Of a stretch of 64,000 nt of DNA, positions 1 to 8,704 are shown one piece after another; the stretch's first letter is position 1; each line of letters begins with the position of its first letter. Made by a program: the position numbers and the translations under genes. The DNA is taken from positions 124,001 to 188,000 of the forward strand of contig NZ_JAIOAO010000003.1 in the NCBI RefSeq assembly GCF_021190955.1, written 5' to 3'. The notes below the pieces were generated by a model, which saw only the letters and a program-made list of their open reading frames with translations, was not told where the DNA came from and did not search any database. Origin of the DNA: Parachryseolinea silvisoli. GTDB lineage: Bacteria; Bacteroidota; Bacteroidia; Cytophagales; Cyclobacteriaceae.

Positions 1-506
1 TGCTCCAATAAATTCTGCTCGATGGTCCGCATTGCGCGGACGACTCTCCGAATTTCATTGAGAACCCGCCGGGTTTCCCCTTTCGCTACTGAATTTTCGG
101 CACCACTCTGCCCCGCACGTCTACTCGCAATGCACTTTTCCAGAATACTGATATGTTCTTGTGAAAGCTTCTCCAGCCGGGCGATGTTTTGGCGTTGCAA
201 TGGATTATCTTGCGTGAACTGCATCATTTGTACTATGTGTATGGGCAGTTGCAACCGCGATTCTGTAAAGGGCGTCAGATAGTCTTCTTCCCCTGTGATA
301 ATAAAACCGCGGACTCCGGTCTCTGCCTCTGTCGAGGCGAGCATGATCTGTTCCAGCTCATACAGCACTTCGTGTGTGTGGCTCACCCATTGGTTGGTGG
401 TGACCAGTTGCTCGCCATTCCGAAAGGAAATAAAGCCCACGATCAGCAAAATGCTACAGCAGAAAATAAATCCGGCCAGGATTTTTTTGTCAAGTGTGAT
501 CTTCAT
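1..506 (-). CDS. CHASE3-domain sensor protein, N-terminal part (cut by window edge)
   Basis: An open frame begins with an ATG at 506 on the minus strand and runs without a stop off the left edge, so only about 168 N-terminal residues are visible. Residues 10-28 form a membrane segment right after a short basic start. A helical extracytoplasmic region follows with the typical CHASE3 core: a TNQWVSHTHEVL helix, then an EAETGVRGFIITG stretch. CHASE3 domains sit in the periplasm of histidine kinases, diguanylate cyclases and chemoreceptors. The output domain lies outside the window, so the type cannot be decided, though a histidine kinase is most usual in Bacteroidota. Its neighbour at 705-2246 is also a kinase on the same strand, 198 bp upstream. 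Confidence 0.8.
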   Translation of the reverse strand, partial: MKITLDKKILAGFIFCCSILLIVGFISFRNGEQLVTTNQWVSHTHEVLYELEQIMLASTEAETGVRGFIITGEEDYLTPFTESRLQLPIHIVQMMQFTQDNPLQRQNIARLEKLSQEHISILEKCIASRRAGQSGAENSVAKGETRRVLNEIRRVVRAMRTIEQNLLE

Positions 507-704
507 GAGAACAACAATCAGGTTTTTTACTGAAAAAACTTCCGACACGTACATGTGCCGTGAGAAACGCAATGGTATTATCGGATAACCGTATGTATGG
601 GGTAAAGAAAGATACTAATTTTTACACGAAGACGCCATGCGTTTGCCGGGAAAAATCCGCGCATGAAAAATGTCAAAGCAACAACTATATTGTGGCGATT
701 GAAT

Positions 705-2246
705 TTATGCGGGAAGCAATATGTGTACAGTTGTGCCGTTGGCGTGGCTGTTGAGGGTAATGGATCCCTTCAGGCGTCGCACCACTTCTTTGGCAATGTA
801 GAGGCCGAGGCCGGCGCCTTTGGAAAGATGGGAACCGCGGTAGAACATGTCGAAGATCTTGTCTTTTACAAAATCATCAATACCGGTACCGTTGTCGCAA
901 AAATCGATTGCCAGATATTTGCCTTGAAGCGTCAGCGTAATTTGCAGCGAGCTGGCTTCGCCCGTGGTACGCCGGAAAGTAATGGCGTTGGACGCCAGGC
1001 ACCGGAATAGTGTTCGTAGTTTGGGTTGATCGGAGAGGATGCTGTATCCTGCCGGCAATGTGGACTGAATTTGGATCTTCATAGAACGGTATCCTTCCAG
1101 GTGCGACAGTCCTTCGATGGCGTCGCGTAAGAGCAGGGGGACTTCGATCTCTGTGGATTGGACGTCCGAGACCATGACCTCGGCAAATGCGTTGAGCGAG
1201 CCCAGGACGCCGTCGATGGCCAAAATCTGTTGGTCAATGCGTTGCAGGAAGTCGGGTACGACGCGCTGCTCATTGTCAATGCGCATCAAGTGTATCAGGC
1301 CAGCGATGCTGGTAACAGGACCGCGCAGGTTGTGGGAGAGCCGGTAGATGATCTGGTCGAGCTCGAAGTTTCGTTGCTTTAGCTCGAAGACGACCGCGTC
1401 GAGATATTGATTGCGTTTATTCAACTCATCGACGATGGCGTCGAGCTCTTCCTTTTGTGATTCGAGCTCTTCCTTTTGTACAGCCAGCTCTTGCAGTTGT
1501 TCGTTTACCTCGTGCGTGCGATCACGAATGGTGTGATCGAGGGTTAGGTTCAGCTCGCTTAGCACCTGGTTTTGATTGGTAACGGTTTGGTGGATCTCAT
1601 TGATCTTGTCGAAGTAGTCTTGTATGACCTTCTGCAGTTGGAGCATGGCCATCAGAACCAATCCGCCGGCGGCGACCAGCAGCAGCATTGTCATGCTGGT
1701 GGATTGTACGTGGAGGGCATCCGTTTTCAGCACCGCACGGTTGGCGGCAATAAAATAGACAATGTAAAAAGCATTCGCCCCAAGAATAAAGAGTACCGGT
1801 ACAGCCCGCCGGCTTGGGACAAACAATACCGAGACGCAGGCGGCACCGGCGACGGTCAGTCCCCAACCCACGTGCAGGTGGTAAAAATATATAGTGGCCA
1901 GTACCACACAGTAGACGGCCGCTACCAGATAGCGCGACACGTGGTATAGCCAGCGGTGATTAAGCCAAAGCGCGATAGAAAGTATGCACAGAATTAAAAT
2001 AGAGGTGAGGGCAGAAAACATGTCCAACAGGACAAACAAAAAGCAATAGGTTCCCCACAGGGCGATGTTGCTAATACATAAGATTCTATGGAATGCGTGG
2101 CCGGCTTTTTCTTCGAAGTCGTTTGGCATGGGTGCGTTTTCTTCCATCCGCTCCATGAAGATGTTGACTTGATTCCGGACCAGGTTCCGGAGGGATACGA
2201 TTCGCTGCATGATCATTCGCCTCATCCATCTGCTTCGCCGTACCAA
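705..2246 (-). CDS. Membrane sensor histidine kinase with long coiled coil
   Basis: A 513-residue kinase. Residues 55-205 hold about six hydrophobic segments forming a membrane sensor. Residues 205-300 are a long coiled coil full of Gln, Glu and Leu. The H-box is SHNLRGP with His305 as the likely phospho-acceptor. The ATPase domain has an N-box around Asn420, a G1 box DNGTG at 451-455 and a G2 box GAGLGL at 477-482. It should autophosphorylate and pass phosphate to a response regulator, but none is encoded nearby. The signal sensed is unknown; the membrane domain is of no type I recognise. Starts at Met11 or Met13 (about 2216 or 2210) are also possible. Confidence 0.88.
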   Translation of the reverse strand: MVRRSRWMRRMIMQRIVSLRNLVRNQVNIFMERMEENAPMPNDFEEKAGHAFHRILCISNIALWGTYCFLFVLLDMFSALTSILILCILSIALWLNHRWLYHVSRYLVAAVYCVVLATIYFYHLHVGWGLTVAGAACVSVLFVPSRRAVPVLFILGANAFYIVYFIAANRAVLKTDALHVQSTSMTMLLLVAAGGLVLMAMLQLQKVIQDYFDKINEIHQTVTNQNQVLSELNLTLDHTIRDRTHEVNEQLQELAVQKEELESQKEELDAIVDELNKRNQYLDAVVFELKQRNFELDQIIYRLSHNLRGPVTSIAGLIHLMRIDNEQRVVPDFLQRIDQQILAIDGVLGSLNAFAEVMVSDVQSTEIEVPLLLRDAIEGLSHLEGYRSMKIQIQSTLPAGYSILSDQPKLRTLFRCLASNAITFRRTTGEASSLQITLTLQGKYLAIDFCDNGTGIDDFVKDKIFDMFYRGSHLSKGAGLGLYIAKEVVRRLKGSITLNSHANGTTVHILLPA

Positions 2247-2401
2247 GAATCAATCTGTAGGCCAGAGAGGTATAATTTATCGTTAAAATACGGTATTTCA
2301 CGATAGGTAGGAAGCATGCCAGTTCAAAAAATCGGCAATTTCCTGCGTATTCTCACCACGGGACAATAATTCCGGAATTGGTAAAATTCTGACAGGCGCG
2401 G

Positions 2402-2866
2402 TTACATGTGGAGGCGCATCCAGCGCTCGATAAAAACACCCTGGTGCGGATGGATCAGGTTCATAGCTTCGTCGAACTTCATCCAGGCGGCACGATCGAT
2501 TTCGGGGATGTAAACGATCTTGCCAGTGCGGGGTGGCCACTCGATCGGGATTTCATTGGAGACCACGCCTTGCGCCGGATCCCACTCGCCAGCGAACGCC
2601 CAGGCGTGAATAACCTTACCGCTCTTGTATGTCACGGAACCCAGCGGTGTATAGGGCGGAGTGGGCGTGATACCTGTTTCTTCTTCAAACTCCCGTTGGG
2701 CCGTAATCAAGAGGTCTTCGTCCGGCTCGGGTAAACCTTTCGGTAAACTCCAGACACCTTCGTTTTTGTTTTTATAAAAAGGCCCACCAGGATGCACCAG
2801 GAAAAACTCCGGTACCTTTTTTTGAAGTCGATACATGAGCAGGCCGGCGGATAATTTCATTGTCAT
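2402..2866 (-). CDS. Nudix hydrolase
   Basis: This 154-residue protein carries a complete Nudix box: Gly44, Glu50, Arg58-Glu59, Glu62-Glu63 and Gly65 fit the GX5EX7REUXEEXGU pattern that binds the metal and cleaves nucleoside-diphosphate-linked substrates. Flanking parts (AGLLMYR at the start, WSLPKG before the box, a C-terminal WMKFDEA segment) resemble the small MutT-like or diadenosine-polyphosphate hydrolase group. The substrate cannot be read from sequence. It is cytoplasmic with no signal peptide. Met1 and Met3 are both possible starts. It lies on the same strand as the kinase, 155 bp upstream of it. Confidence 0.9.
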   Translation of the reverse strand: MTMKLSAGLLMYRLQKKVPEFFLVHPGGPFYKNKNEGVWSLPKGLPEPDEDLLITAQREFEEETGITPTPPYTPLGSVTYKSGKVIHAWAFAGEWDPAQGVVSNEIPIEWPPRTGKIVYIPEIDRAAWMKFDEAMNLIHPHQGVFIERWMRLHM

Positions 2867-2959
2867 TCAAGATAATGTGGAAAATCTTCGTCACGGGCGT
2901 CCCCGGGCTTATTTCGGAGGCCGGTATAGTTTTTGGCTCTCTCTATGTAATAAAACCGT

Positions 2960-3160
2960 ATGCCCATGAAAACGAAAGACGCAAAAACGAAGAAATCGAC
3001 AAAGCAAACACCTGCTGCCCTCACGAAAGACAAACCGGCGCATCAAAATCCCCAGAAGACACAGGCCAATGACGGCACACCCGATCAAACCCCCGAGCCA
3101 CCGCAAATGATGCACCCGCTGTCGTCCGAGGAACGCGAGCGAAAGAAGGACAAACGCTAA
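2960..3160 (+). CDS. Small lysine- and proline-rich hypothetical protein
   Basis: A 66-residue frame that begins MPMKTKD and is almost entirely polar: Lys, Thr, Gln and Pro dominate, with an acidic then basic end (SSEERERKKDKR). It has no hydrophobic segment and is expected to be disordered. Such short hydrophilic proteins are common in Bacteroidota, but I recognise no family. The composition looks more protein-like than the overlapping minus-strand frame. Met3 at 2966 is an equally good start. Confidence 0.45.
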   Translation: MPMKTKDAKTKKSTKQTPAALTKDKPAHQNPQKTQANDGTPDQTPEPPQMMHPLSSEERERKKDKR

Positions 3161-3294
3161 TAGTCCGTTGTCGGCAACGTCGTGTTTTATAGGAACGAAC
3201 ACCCTTCTTATAGTAAAAACCACGTAAATTCATTTCGGAGTAACACTTTTGTGCGCCTGGCGTACATAGTCTGGTCTAACCGAATGTTTTTACA

Positions 3295-4836
3295 ATGATC
3301 CCTCCTGCTTCTTCTCTACGCGCTGAAAAGCGCTTGATCGTCATCCTGGCGGCCGCCTGTTTTTTGTTGCACCTGGCTGTAAACCTGGCCGGTGGGTATG
3401 CCCTCTTCCGCGACGAGCTTTATTACCTGGCCTGCAGCGATAATCTCGCGTGGGGTTACGTAGACCACCCACCCTTCTCCTTATTTGTATTAAAGTTGGT
3501 CCGCATGGTCGCGGGCGACAGCCTGGTGGCCGTGCGCATGGTACCAGCGCTGGCACATGCCGGCACCGTGGCCCTGGTAGGTCTGATCGTGTGCGAGCTG
3601 GGCGGCCGGAGGTTTGCTGTGTTTATGGCCTGTCTGGCTGTAACGGTCTCGATCATCCACTTGGCCATGGGTGGATATTATTCCATGAACGGCCTGGACA
3701 TCGTGCTGTGGTCAGCAGCCCTGTATGTTTTGTTGATCTTGTATCGCACGGGTAACCATTACTATTGGCTACTGCTCGGAGCGCTGCTGGGCATCGGTCT
3801 CTTGAATAAGATCAGTGTATTGTTCTTCGGGGCGGGAATCTTTGTCAGCCTGGTGATTGCACAGCGGCGATGGCTTACGACGCCGTGGCCTTATATCGCC
3901 GGAGCGATCGCACTGCTGGTGTTTACGCCCTATATTCTCTGGAACTGGCAGCACGATCTGGCGCACCTCGAATTTATACGCGAGGCAAATGCCGGCAAGT
4001 ATAGCACCCGCACCCGCTGGGATTTTATCCACGAGCAGTTGATTTTACTCAATCCCTTCAATATACCCTTGTGGGCCGCCGGGCTGGTGGCGCTGTTTAC
4101 GTATAAGCCCTTGCAGCCCTATCGATGGCTCGGCTGGATGTTTATGACGGTTTTCCTGATCTTATTCATTAATGGCACCTCCAAGGGAGAATACATGACA
4201 CCGGCCTATGGCTGCTTGTTTGCCGCAGGGGCCGTGTGGTGTGAACAGCGTTTGGTACGAAGGAGCTTTTATTGGATACGATATGCCTATGCCACGGTGG
4301 TGATCGCAGGCACGTTGTTGGTGCTGCCTTCGGTATTGCCCATCCTGCCTGTGACGGATTATGTGGCCTATGCAGAAGCCGTTGGTCTCAAGCCTACGTC
4401 AAATGAAAATAAGGAACTGTCGGAGTTGCCGCAGTTTTACGCAGACATGTTTGGCTGGCAAGAGAAAGCCGACGCCGTGGCGAAAGCCTACCAGTCGTTG
4501 AGTCCTGAAGACCAGGCCCGCTGTGCTATTATTTCTGACAACTACGGGCGGTGCGGTGCCATTGACTATTACGGTCGTGCGTATGGTTTGCCCAAGTCCA
4601 TTGGCACGCACAATAACTATTGGATCTGGGGGCCGCGAAACCATACGGGGGAGGTTATGATCATTCTGGGGGGGAGACTGAAAGACCATGCCGAATATTT
4701 CGAATCGTGTGAGAAGGTAGGCGTGGCGACGTGCCAATATTGTATGCCATATGAAAACAACGTCGGTGTCTATGTAGGCCGGAAACTCAAAAAACCGCTG
4801 GCGGAAATATGGGATAGCCTTAAGCACTATGATTAA
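3295..4836 (+). CDS. GT39/ArnT-like membrane glycosyltransferase
   Basis: A 513-residue polytopic protein of the dolichyl-phosphate-mannose-protein mannosyltransferase superfamily (GT-C fold). The first loop after TM1 holds the family signature FRDELYYLA followed by GYVDHPP, where the Asp-Glu pair is the catalytic acidic motif on the outer side of the membrane. About ten hydrophobic segments follow to residue 350, and then a soluble C-terminal domain of about 150 residues. Such enzymes move a sugar from a polyprenyl-phosphate carrier onto lipid A, a protein or a polysaccharide. The acceptor is unknown. It stands alone, with no sugar-metabolism genes near it. Confidence 0.85.
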   Translation: MIPPASSLRAEKRLIVILAAACFLLHLAVNLAGGYALFRDELYYLACSDNLAWGYVDHPPFSLFVLKLVRMVAGDSLVAVRMVPALAHAGTVALVGLIVCELGGRRFAVFMACLAVTVSIIHLAMGGYYSMNGLDIVLWSAALYVLLILYRTGNHYYWLLLGALLGIGLLNKISVLFFGAGIFVSLVIAQRRWLTTPWPYIAGAIALLVFTPYILWNWQHDLAHLEFIREANAGKYSTRTRWDFIHEQLILLNPFNIPLWAAGLVALFTYKPLQPYRWLGWMFMTVFLILFINGTSKGEYMTPAYGCLFAAGAVWCEQRLVRRSFYWIRYAYATVVIAGTLLVLPSVLPILPVTDYVAYAEAVGLKPTSNENKELSELPQFYADMFGWQEKADAVAKAYQSLSPEDQARCAIISDNYGRCGAIDYYGRAYGLPKSIGTHNNYWIWGPRNHTGEVMIILGGRLKDHAEYFESCEKVGVATCQYCMPYENNVGVYVGRKLKKPLAEIWDSLKHYD

Positions 4837-4891
4837 CGGGTGTTAAAATTATCATGCGGGTGGTTTGTGACTGTCGGGAAGGAGGAGCATT

Positions 4892-4903
4892 ATGTATATA
4901 TAA
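4892..4903 (+). other. Three-codon mini-ORF behind a strong Shine-Dalgarno sequence
   Basis: An AAGGAGGAG stretch at 4879-4887 is spaced correctly for the ATG at 4892, which opens a frame of only Met-Tyr-Ile before a TAA. The next ATG, that of the ExbD gene, starts 17 bases after this stop. Strong ribosome sites are rare in this window, so this may be a minimal leader whose translation feeds ribosomes to exbD, or chance. It is not a gene in the usual sense. Confidence 0.25.
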
Positions 4904-4919
4904 CTAAATCAATATACGT

Positions 4920-5453
4920 ATGGCTGAAATAAACTCTTCCGCTTCTGGTAGCCAAGGCTCTGGTAGGACACGACGTCTGCGTGTGTCGACACGCGTTGAT
5001 ATGACACCGATGGTTGATCTGGCATTTCTGCTACTCACATTCTTTATGCTGACGACAGAATTGAGCAAACAATATGTCATGCCTTTAACCATGCCCGCGA
5101 AACCTGATAATGATGAGCAAGTACCCTTGATCAATGGCAAGCGGGTATTGTCGGTCGTTTTAGGGCCGCACGACAAGGTGCATTGGTATATGGGCGAAGA
5201 AGGTATGCCCACTGTTACCAGCATGCGGAACATACGCAAAGTGCTGCTGGAAAAGCGATCGCAGGTCGATAGCCTCTATGTTATGATCAAACCGTCTGAC
5301 AAATCGCGCTATCAAAACATGGTGGATATTCTCGATGAGATGGCTATTACGGATATAAAGTGGTTCTCGCTGGTAACAATCACGGATTACGACAAAACGG
5401 TATTAGCCGATGCATCCGTGGGACAGGCGTCCACAACTGGCCGGCAGCCTTAG
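4920..5453 (+). CDS. exbD: ExbD/TolR-family biopolymer transport protein
   Basis: A 177-residue protein with a short basic cytoplasmic start, one membrane helix and a periplasmic domain. The helix has the family signature: DMTPMVDLAFLLLTFFMLTT, with the Asp in MVDL as the conserved proton-path residue. ExbD works with ExbB to use the proton motive force for TonB, or as TolR. No ExbB or TonB gene is adjacent, so its partner must be elsewhere. Bacteroidota often carry several ExbD copies, one of which has this longer form with a Thr/Gln-rich C-terminus. Confidence 0.88.
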   Translation: MAEINSSASGSQGSGRTRRLRVSTRVDMTPMVDLAFLLLTFFMLTTELSKQYVMPLTMPAKPDNDEQVPLINGKRVLSVVLGPHDKVHWYMGEEGMPTVTSMRNIRKVLLEKRSQVDSLYVMIKPSDKSRYQNMVDILDEMAITDIKWFSLVTITDYDKTVLADASVGQASTTGRQP

Positions 5454-5463
5454 TCGTTGGTGT

Positions 5464-5490
5464 GTAAAAAAATCCCCTGCGATGCGGGGA
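5464..5490 (-). terminator. Hairpin with A-run, terminator-like on the minus strand
   Basis: TCCCC at 5473-5477 pairs with GGGGA at 5486-5490, and a run of seven A lies just before it, so only a minus-strand transcript would show the hairpin plus T-run layout. Both flanking genes are on the plus strand. It could still act weakly for exbD as a plain stem. See the matching finding. Confidence 0.4.
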
Positions 5491-5575
5491 AACCAGCATG
5501 ATTAGCGGCATTTGGGGGGTGCGCGTTAGCGGCACACGGATTGTATTCCACACATTAAGAATATAACCTACTGCT

Positions 5576-6940
5576 ATGATAACGATTCAGCGCACCCTCG
5601 TCATCCTCATCGGAGGCATCCTGCTGGTCGTGGCAGGTTGGTGTGGTCTCCAGGTCTACCAATTATCCAACACCCGGGCGGCCATCAAAAAAGATTACAG
5701 CGTCCTCAATAACATTACGTACGGGCTACTTTCCGTAAACGCCTGGCGCGACCACATGGTGCGCGTCGTGACGAACCGGATCGACGATTTCGAATTTACA
5801 CCCGAACAGGAAGCTGCCCTCAAACACGAAGTCTCACAAGTATTGCACGCAGTGATCAATAAGGCTGACAGCATGATTGATCGCAAGCAGCGAACGGTAG
5901 GAGGTAAGATCAAAAAGTTCGCAGTAAGGGCATTGGTGAATGAGACTAAGTTGCATGACCGTGTGCCCGAGTTTGCCCAGACCATTGTCAACGAAGTAAA
6001 GAAACCCAAGAATCGTGAGAAGCTGAAATACCTGGCGCAAAGCAAGCTGGAGGAGTTTGGTACCATTACCTACGACAGTATGAACGACATTCATCGCGTC
6101 GAGGTTATCCTGCAAAAGTATGGTACGGCAGATGTCGTGTCGTTTAATAAAACGGCAGAGGCACGTCTGGCCGGCTTGCAGGACCGCACGTATTTCTTTA
6201 CATATGCGATCGTGGGTATTTTAGTGCTCTTCCTGGTGATGTGGCTGATACTCCGAAACCGTCAGCCGGTGCACACGCCCTTCTTTATAGTCTCTGTGTT
6301 GATGGCGCTGTTGGTACTATGCGTTGGGCTGACGACGCCGATGATCGAGATCGATGCACGGATCAAAGAGATGAGCTTTCAGTTGATTGGTGAGCCTATA
6401 TCCTTTCACGACCAGGTCATTTTCTTCCAGAGCAAAAGTATTGTAGATGTAGTGCGTATCTTGTTGGAGACTGGTAAGTTCGACTCGGCAGTCGTAGGGC
6501 TTCTGATCCTGATTTTTAGTATAGTTTTTCCGATTGGTAAGTTGCTGGCGACAAAAATTTACCTTTTGGGAAATCAACGTTGGCGCGACAACAAGGTTAT
6601 ACAGTTTTTTGCTTTTAAGGCTGGCAAATGGAGTATGGCGGATGTGAACGTGGTGGCGATCTTTATGGCCTACATCGGGTTTAAAGGAATATTGGACAGT
6701 CAACTGGCGCACCTGAACATGAAAACAGATTCCCTGGCAAGCATTTCTACTAACGAGACATCGCTGCAGCCTGGTTTTATATTGTTCGTATCGTTTGTAT
6801 TGTTCGGATTAATCTTGTCGGTGATTCTACAGCGCATTACCTTACCGGAGGTAGAGCGCGCTGCGTTAGCGAAACAGCGTAGCGAGCGATCATCGTGGCG
6901 TCGATTGGTTTCGCCGGCCTCTCGGTACTTTCATTCTTAA
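5576..6940 (+). CDS. PqiA-type membrane protein with N-terminal extracytoplasmic helical domain
   Basis: A 454-residue inner-membrane protein. Residues 8-28 are a membrane anchor, and residues 30-205 form a charged helical domain outside the membrane. A transmembrane segment at about 208-226 follows, and then a single PqiA-like module of about four helices (240-440). The module has the typical TPMIEIDARI entry, a segment ending FPIGKLLATKIYL and the WSMADVNVVAIFMAYIGF stretch. PqiA proteins partner MCE (PqiB/MlaD) proteins in lipid transport between membranes, but no MCE gene is near. E. coli PqiA has two modules; this protein has one. The stop overlaps the convergent gene at 6937. Confidence 0.75.
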   Translation: MITIQRTLVILIGGILLVVAGWCGLQVYQLSNTRAAIKKDYSVLNNITYGLLSVNAWRDHMVRVVTNRIDDFEFTPEQEAALKHEVSQVLHAVINKADSMIDRKQRTVGGKIKKFAVRALVNETKLHDRVPEFAQTIVNEVKKPKNREKLKYLAQSKLEEFGTITYDSMNDIHRVEVILQKYGTADVVSFNKTAEARLAGLQDRTYFFTYAIVGILVLFLVMWLILRNRQPVHTPFFIVSVLMALLVLCVGLTTPMIEIDARIKEMSFQLIGEPISFHDQVIFFQSKSIVDVVRILLETGKFDSAVVGLLILIFSIVFPIGKLLATKIYLLGNQRWRDNKVIQFFAFKAGKWSMADVNVVAIFMAYIGFKGILDSQLAHLNMKTDSLASISTNETSLQPGFILFVSFVLFGLILSVILQRITLPEVERAALAKQRSERSSWRRLVSPASRYFHS

Positions 6941-7161
6941 TACCGCGCTTCGATGCCGAATACACCATGAAAGTGGTCTTCCAATGAATTCGTCTGACGT
7001 TTTGGAAAACCTGGTTCTTCCTGCGTGATCCAGAAGACATCTGTGCCGGTGGCCTTTGTGATGATCAACGTATTTTCTTCCGTATAAGCCCGTACAGACC
7101 GCGCCCCTTCGTTTAGGTGGCTGATTGTTTCCTCGATTAAGTCAAGTGATTGTTGTTCCAT
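6937..7161 (-). CDS. Small hypothetical protein
   Basis: A 74-residue frame from an ATG at 7161 (MEQQSLDLIEETI). It is acidic in its first half, with a beta-rich middle (TLIITKATGTDVFWITQEE) and no membrane segment. It converges on the PqiA-type gene with a 3-base overlap of stop codons and diverges from arfB. I recognise no family. A longer frame starts at 7212, but its added residues look unlike protein sequence. Confidence 0.55.
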   Translation of the reverse strand: MEQQSLDLIEETISHLNEGARSVRAYTEENTLIITKATGTDVFWITQEEPGFPKRQTNSLEDHFHGVFGIEARY

Positions 7162-7265
7162 GGGCCAAAGATAGGGAAAACGGCTTATCTTTTTGGTTGC
7201 TGGTGTCGGCACACCGGCAAGGTGCGGTTTTGCTGGATTTTTGCGATATTACCGGCCTTATTGTT

Positions 7266-7685
7266 ATGACAACGCATCGAAAGTTAACAGCCGCTCTACT
7301 CGCCCACGAGCTCGATTTTAGCACCGCGCGGAGCGGTGGCCCCGGCGGGCAGAATGTGAACAAGGTGAACACCAAAGTGATCCTCAAGTTTGATGTAGCG
7401 CGGTCGCAGGTGCTCACAGACGAAGAGCGCGACATCATCACACAAAAGCTGAGTGCTTCGATGACGAACGAAGGGGTGCTGATGGTGGTGGCACAGGAAA
7501 GTCGGTCACAGCTGACCAACAAGGAAACGGCTATTGAGAAGCTCGAAAAAATGTTAGCCAAGGCGTTTGTAAAGAAAAAAGCGCGAAAGGCGACCAAGCC
7601 CACGAAAGGAGCAGTGCAAGAGCGGATAAAGGGAAAAAAGCAGCGCTCGGAGAAAAAGAAATGGCGTCAAAGCCCAACGGACTAA
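7266..7685 (+). CDS. arfB: Alternative ribosome-rescue factor ArfB (peptidyl-tRNA hydrolase)
   Basis: A 139-residue release-factor-like hydrolase without codon-recognition domains. The catalytic motif GGPGGQNVNKVNTK contains the universal GGQ at residues 27-29. The C-terminus is a long Lys/Arg tail (KKKARKATKPTKG and onward) of the kind that enters the empty mRNA channel. It frees peptide from ribosomes stalled without a stop codon. Length matches ArfB/YaeJ (about 140). The start at 7266 gives the standard N-terminus. The stop TAA overlaps the ATG of the following zinc-ribbon gene by one base, so the two are probably co-translated. Confidence 0.93.
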   Translation: MTTHRKLTAALLAHELDFSTARSGGPGGQNVNKVNTKVILKFDVARSQVLTDEERDIITQKLSASMTNEGVLMVVAQESRSQLTNKETAIEKLEKMLAKAFVKKKARKATKPTKGAVQERIKGKKQRSEKKKWRQSPTD

Positions 7686-7855
7686 TGAAAACGAAAGAAT
7701 GCCCTTCTTGTGCGATGGACATTGACGCCCGTGCTAAAGTTTGTCCGATCTGTCAATATGAATTTGCTGAGCCTAGTAGCGGTATGCGTGCAGCCGTAAT
7801 ACTGCTGGCAATTATTTTGCTATTGCTTTCGCTCTTCTCCTGGTGGAGACTCTAG
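7685..7855 (+). CDS. Small zinc-ribbon membrane protein
   Basis: A 56-residue protein whose ATG shares one base with the arfB stop. Two CxxC pairs (CPSCAMDIDARAKVCPIC) form a zinc ribbon at residues 5-24, and residues 34-52 are a single membrane helix ending in WWRL. Such zinc-ribbon plus helix proteins are common and poorly characterised. Translational coupling to arfB suggests shared expression, not necessarily shared function. Confidence 0.75.
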   Translation: MKTKECPSCAMDIDARAKVCPICQYEFAEPSSGMRAAVILLAIILLLLSLFSWWRL

Positions 7856-7862
7856 CGGGATC

Positions 7863-8498
7863 TTAAATTCCAAATGATATGCCGGCGGTTATACCGATGG
7901 CCTGGTTAATAGTAGAGGTGTTACTGGCTTTTGATATGTCGGTTAGACCGTGGGTATAACGCGCATCGATGAGAATGCGTGTACCCGGTGAGCATTCATA
8001 GTTGAACCCCAGCCCGGCCGTAACGCCAAAGTCAAACGTATTGTAGAAATCACCATAGTCGTCCAGCTTTTCATAATCGCCATCACCTATTTTGTTTCGC
8101 ACCCCGGTTAGGAAACCAAACGACGGACCTGCAAATAAGTTGGGGCGGAAGGCGCCGTCGCGGTTAAAAAACAAGCGGACGATGACGGGGACCTCGATAT
8201 AATTTAAGGTTTGTTTGACATCGCCATCGTCATCCTGCGCACCCTTTTGTGAGAAGAGCACCTTGCCTGTAAAGGCGTGTGTATTGCGAATGCTATAGGT
8301 AAGAAAGCCACCGCCGAGGATGCCGGTCTTAAATTTGGAATCACTGCCGTCGTCGCCATATTTGGCCAGGTTGATGCCTAATTCCGGACCGACACTCCAA
8401 ACTTTGTCATCTTCCTGTGCTGAAACTTGCTGTGGTAATATGACCGCGCCAATAAAAGCCATCGCAGACATTAAAATTGTGATGATATTCTTTTTCAT
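7863..8498 (-). CDS. Outer-membrane beta-barrel protein (PorT-like fold)
   Basis: A 211-residue protein with a signal peptide (MKKNIITILMSAMAFIGAVI, cleavage after VSAQ) and then strongly alternating beta strands of the outer membrane beta-barrel domain family. Typical elements are GPELGINLAKYGDD at the start, LNYIEVPVIVRLFF in the middle, FDFGVTAGLGFNY, and an end in Ile (AGISFGI). It is expected in the outer membrane; the function of this family is mostly unknown. The ATG at 8498 is chosen because it gives the signal peptide. A longer frame to 8690 adds residues with no signal. Confidence 0.82.
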   Translation of the reverse strand: MKKNIITILMSAMAFIGAVILPQQVSAQEDDKVWSVGPELGINLAKYGDDGSDSKFKTGILGGGFLTYSIRNTHAFTGKVLFSQKGAQDDDGDVKQTLNYIEVPVIVRLFFNRDGAFRPNLFAGPSFGFLTGVRNKIGDGDYEKLDDYGDFYNTFDFGVTAGLGFNYECSPGTRILIDARYTHGLTDISKASNTSTINQAIGITAGISFGI

Positions 8499-8704
8499 AG
8501 TTCTCGTTGTTTGAAAAGGAGTAGGGAAATAATTGGTCCCGTCGCAAAAATGGCTTGCTACTGCACGTTTTGGAGGAATCTGCTCTACAAGACAGTGCTG
8601 ATAGGTATGATAACGTGTCGTGGTGACACTGTTTCGCGCATTGATCCGGGGGGTGGTAGTATCATTGCCAGCGCTTATATTTGCGGGCAAAAAATGATTT
8701 GCCC

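Noticed and set aside
1-2246. The CHASE3 protein and the next kinase as one broken gene
   Set aside because: Each has its own start and membrane region, the 513-residue kinase is complete, and there is 198 bp of noncoding DNA between them.
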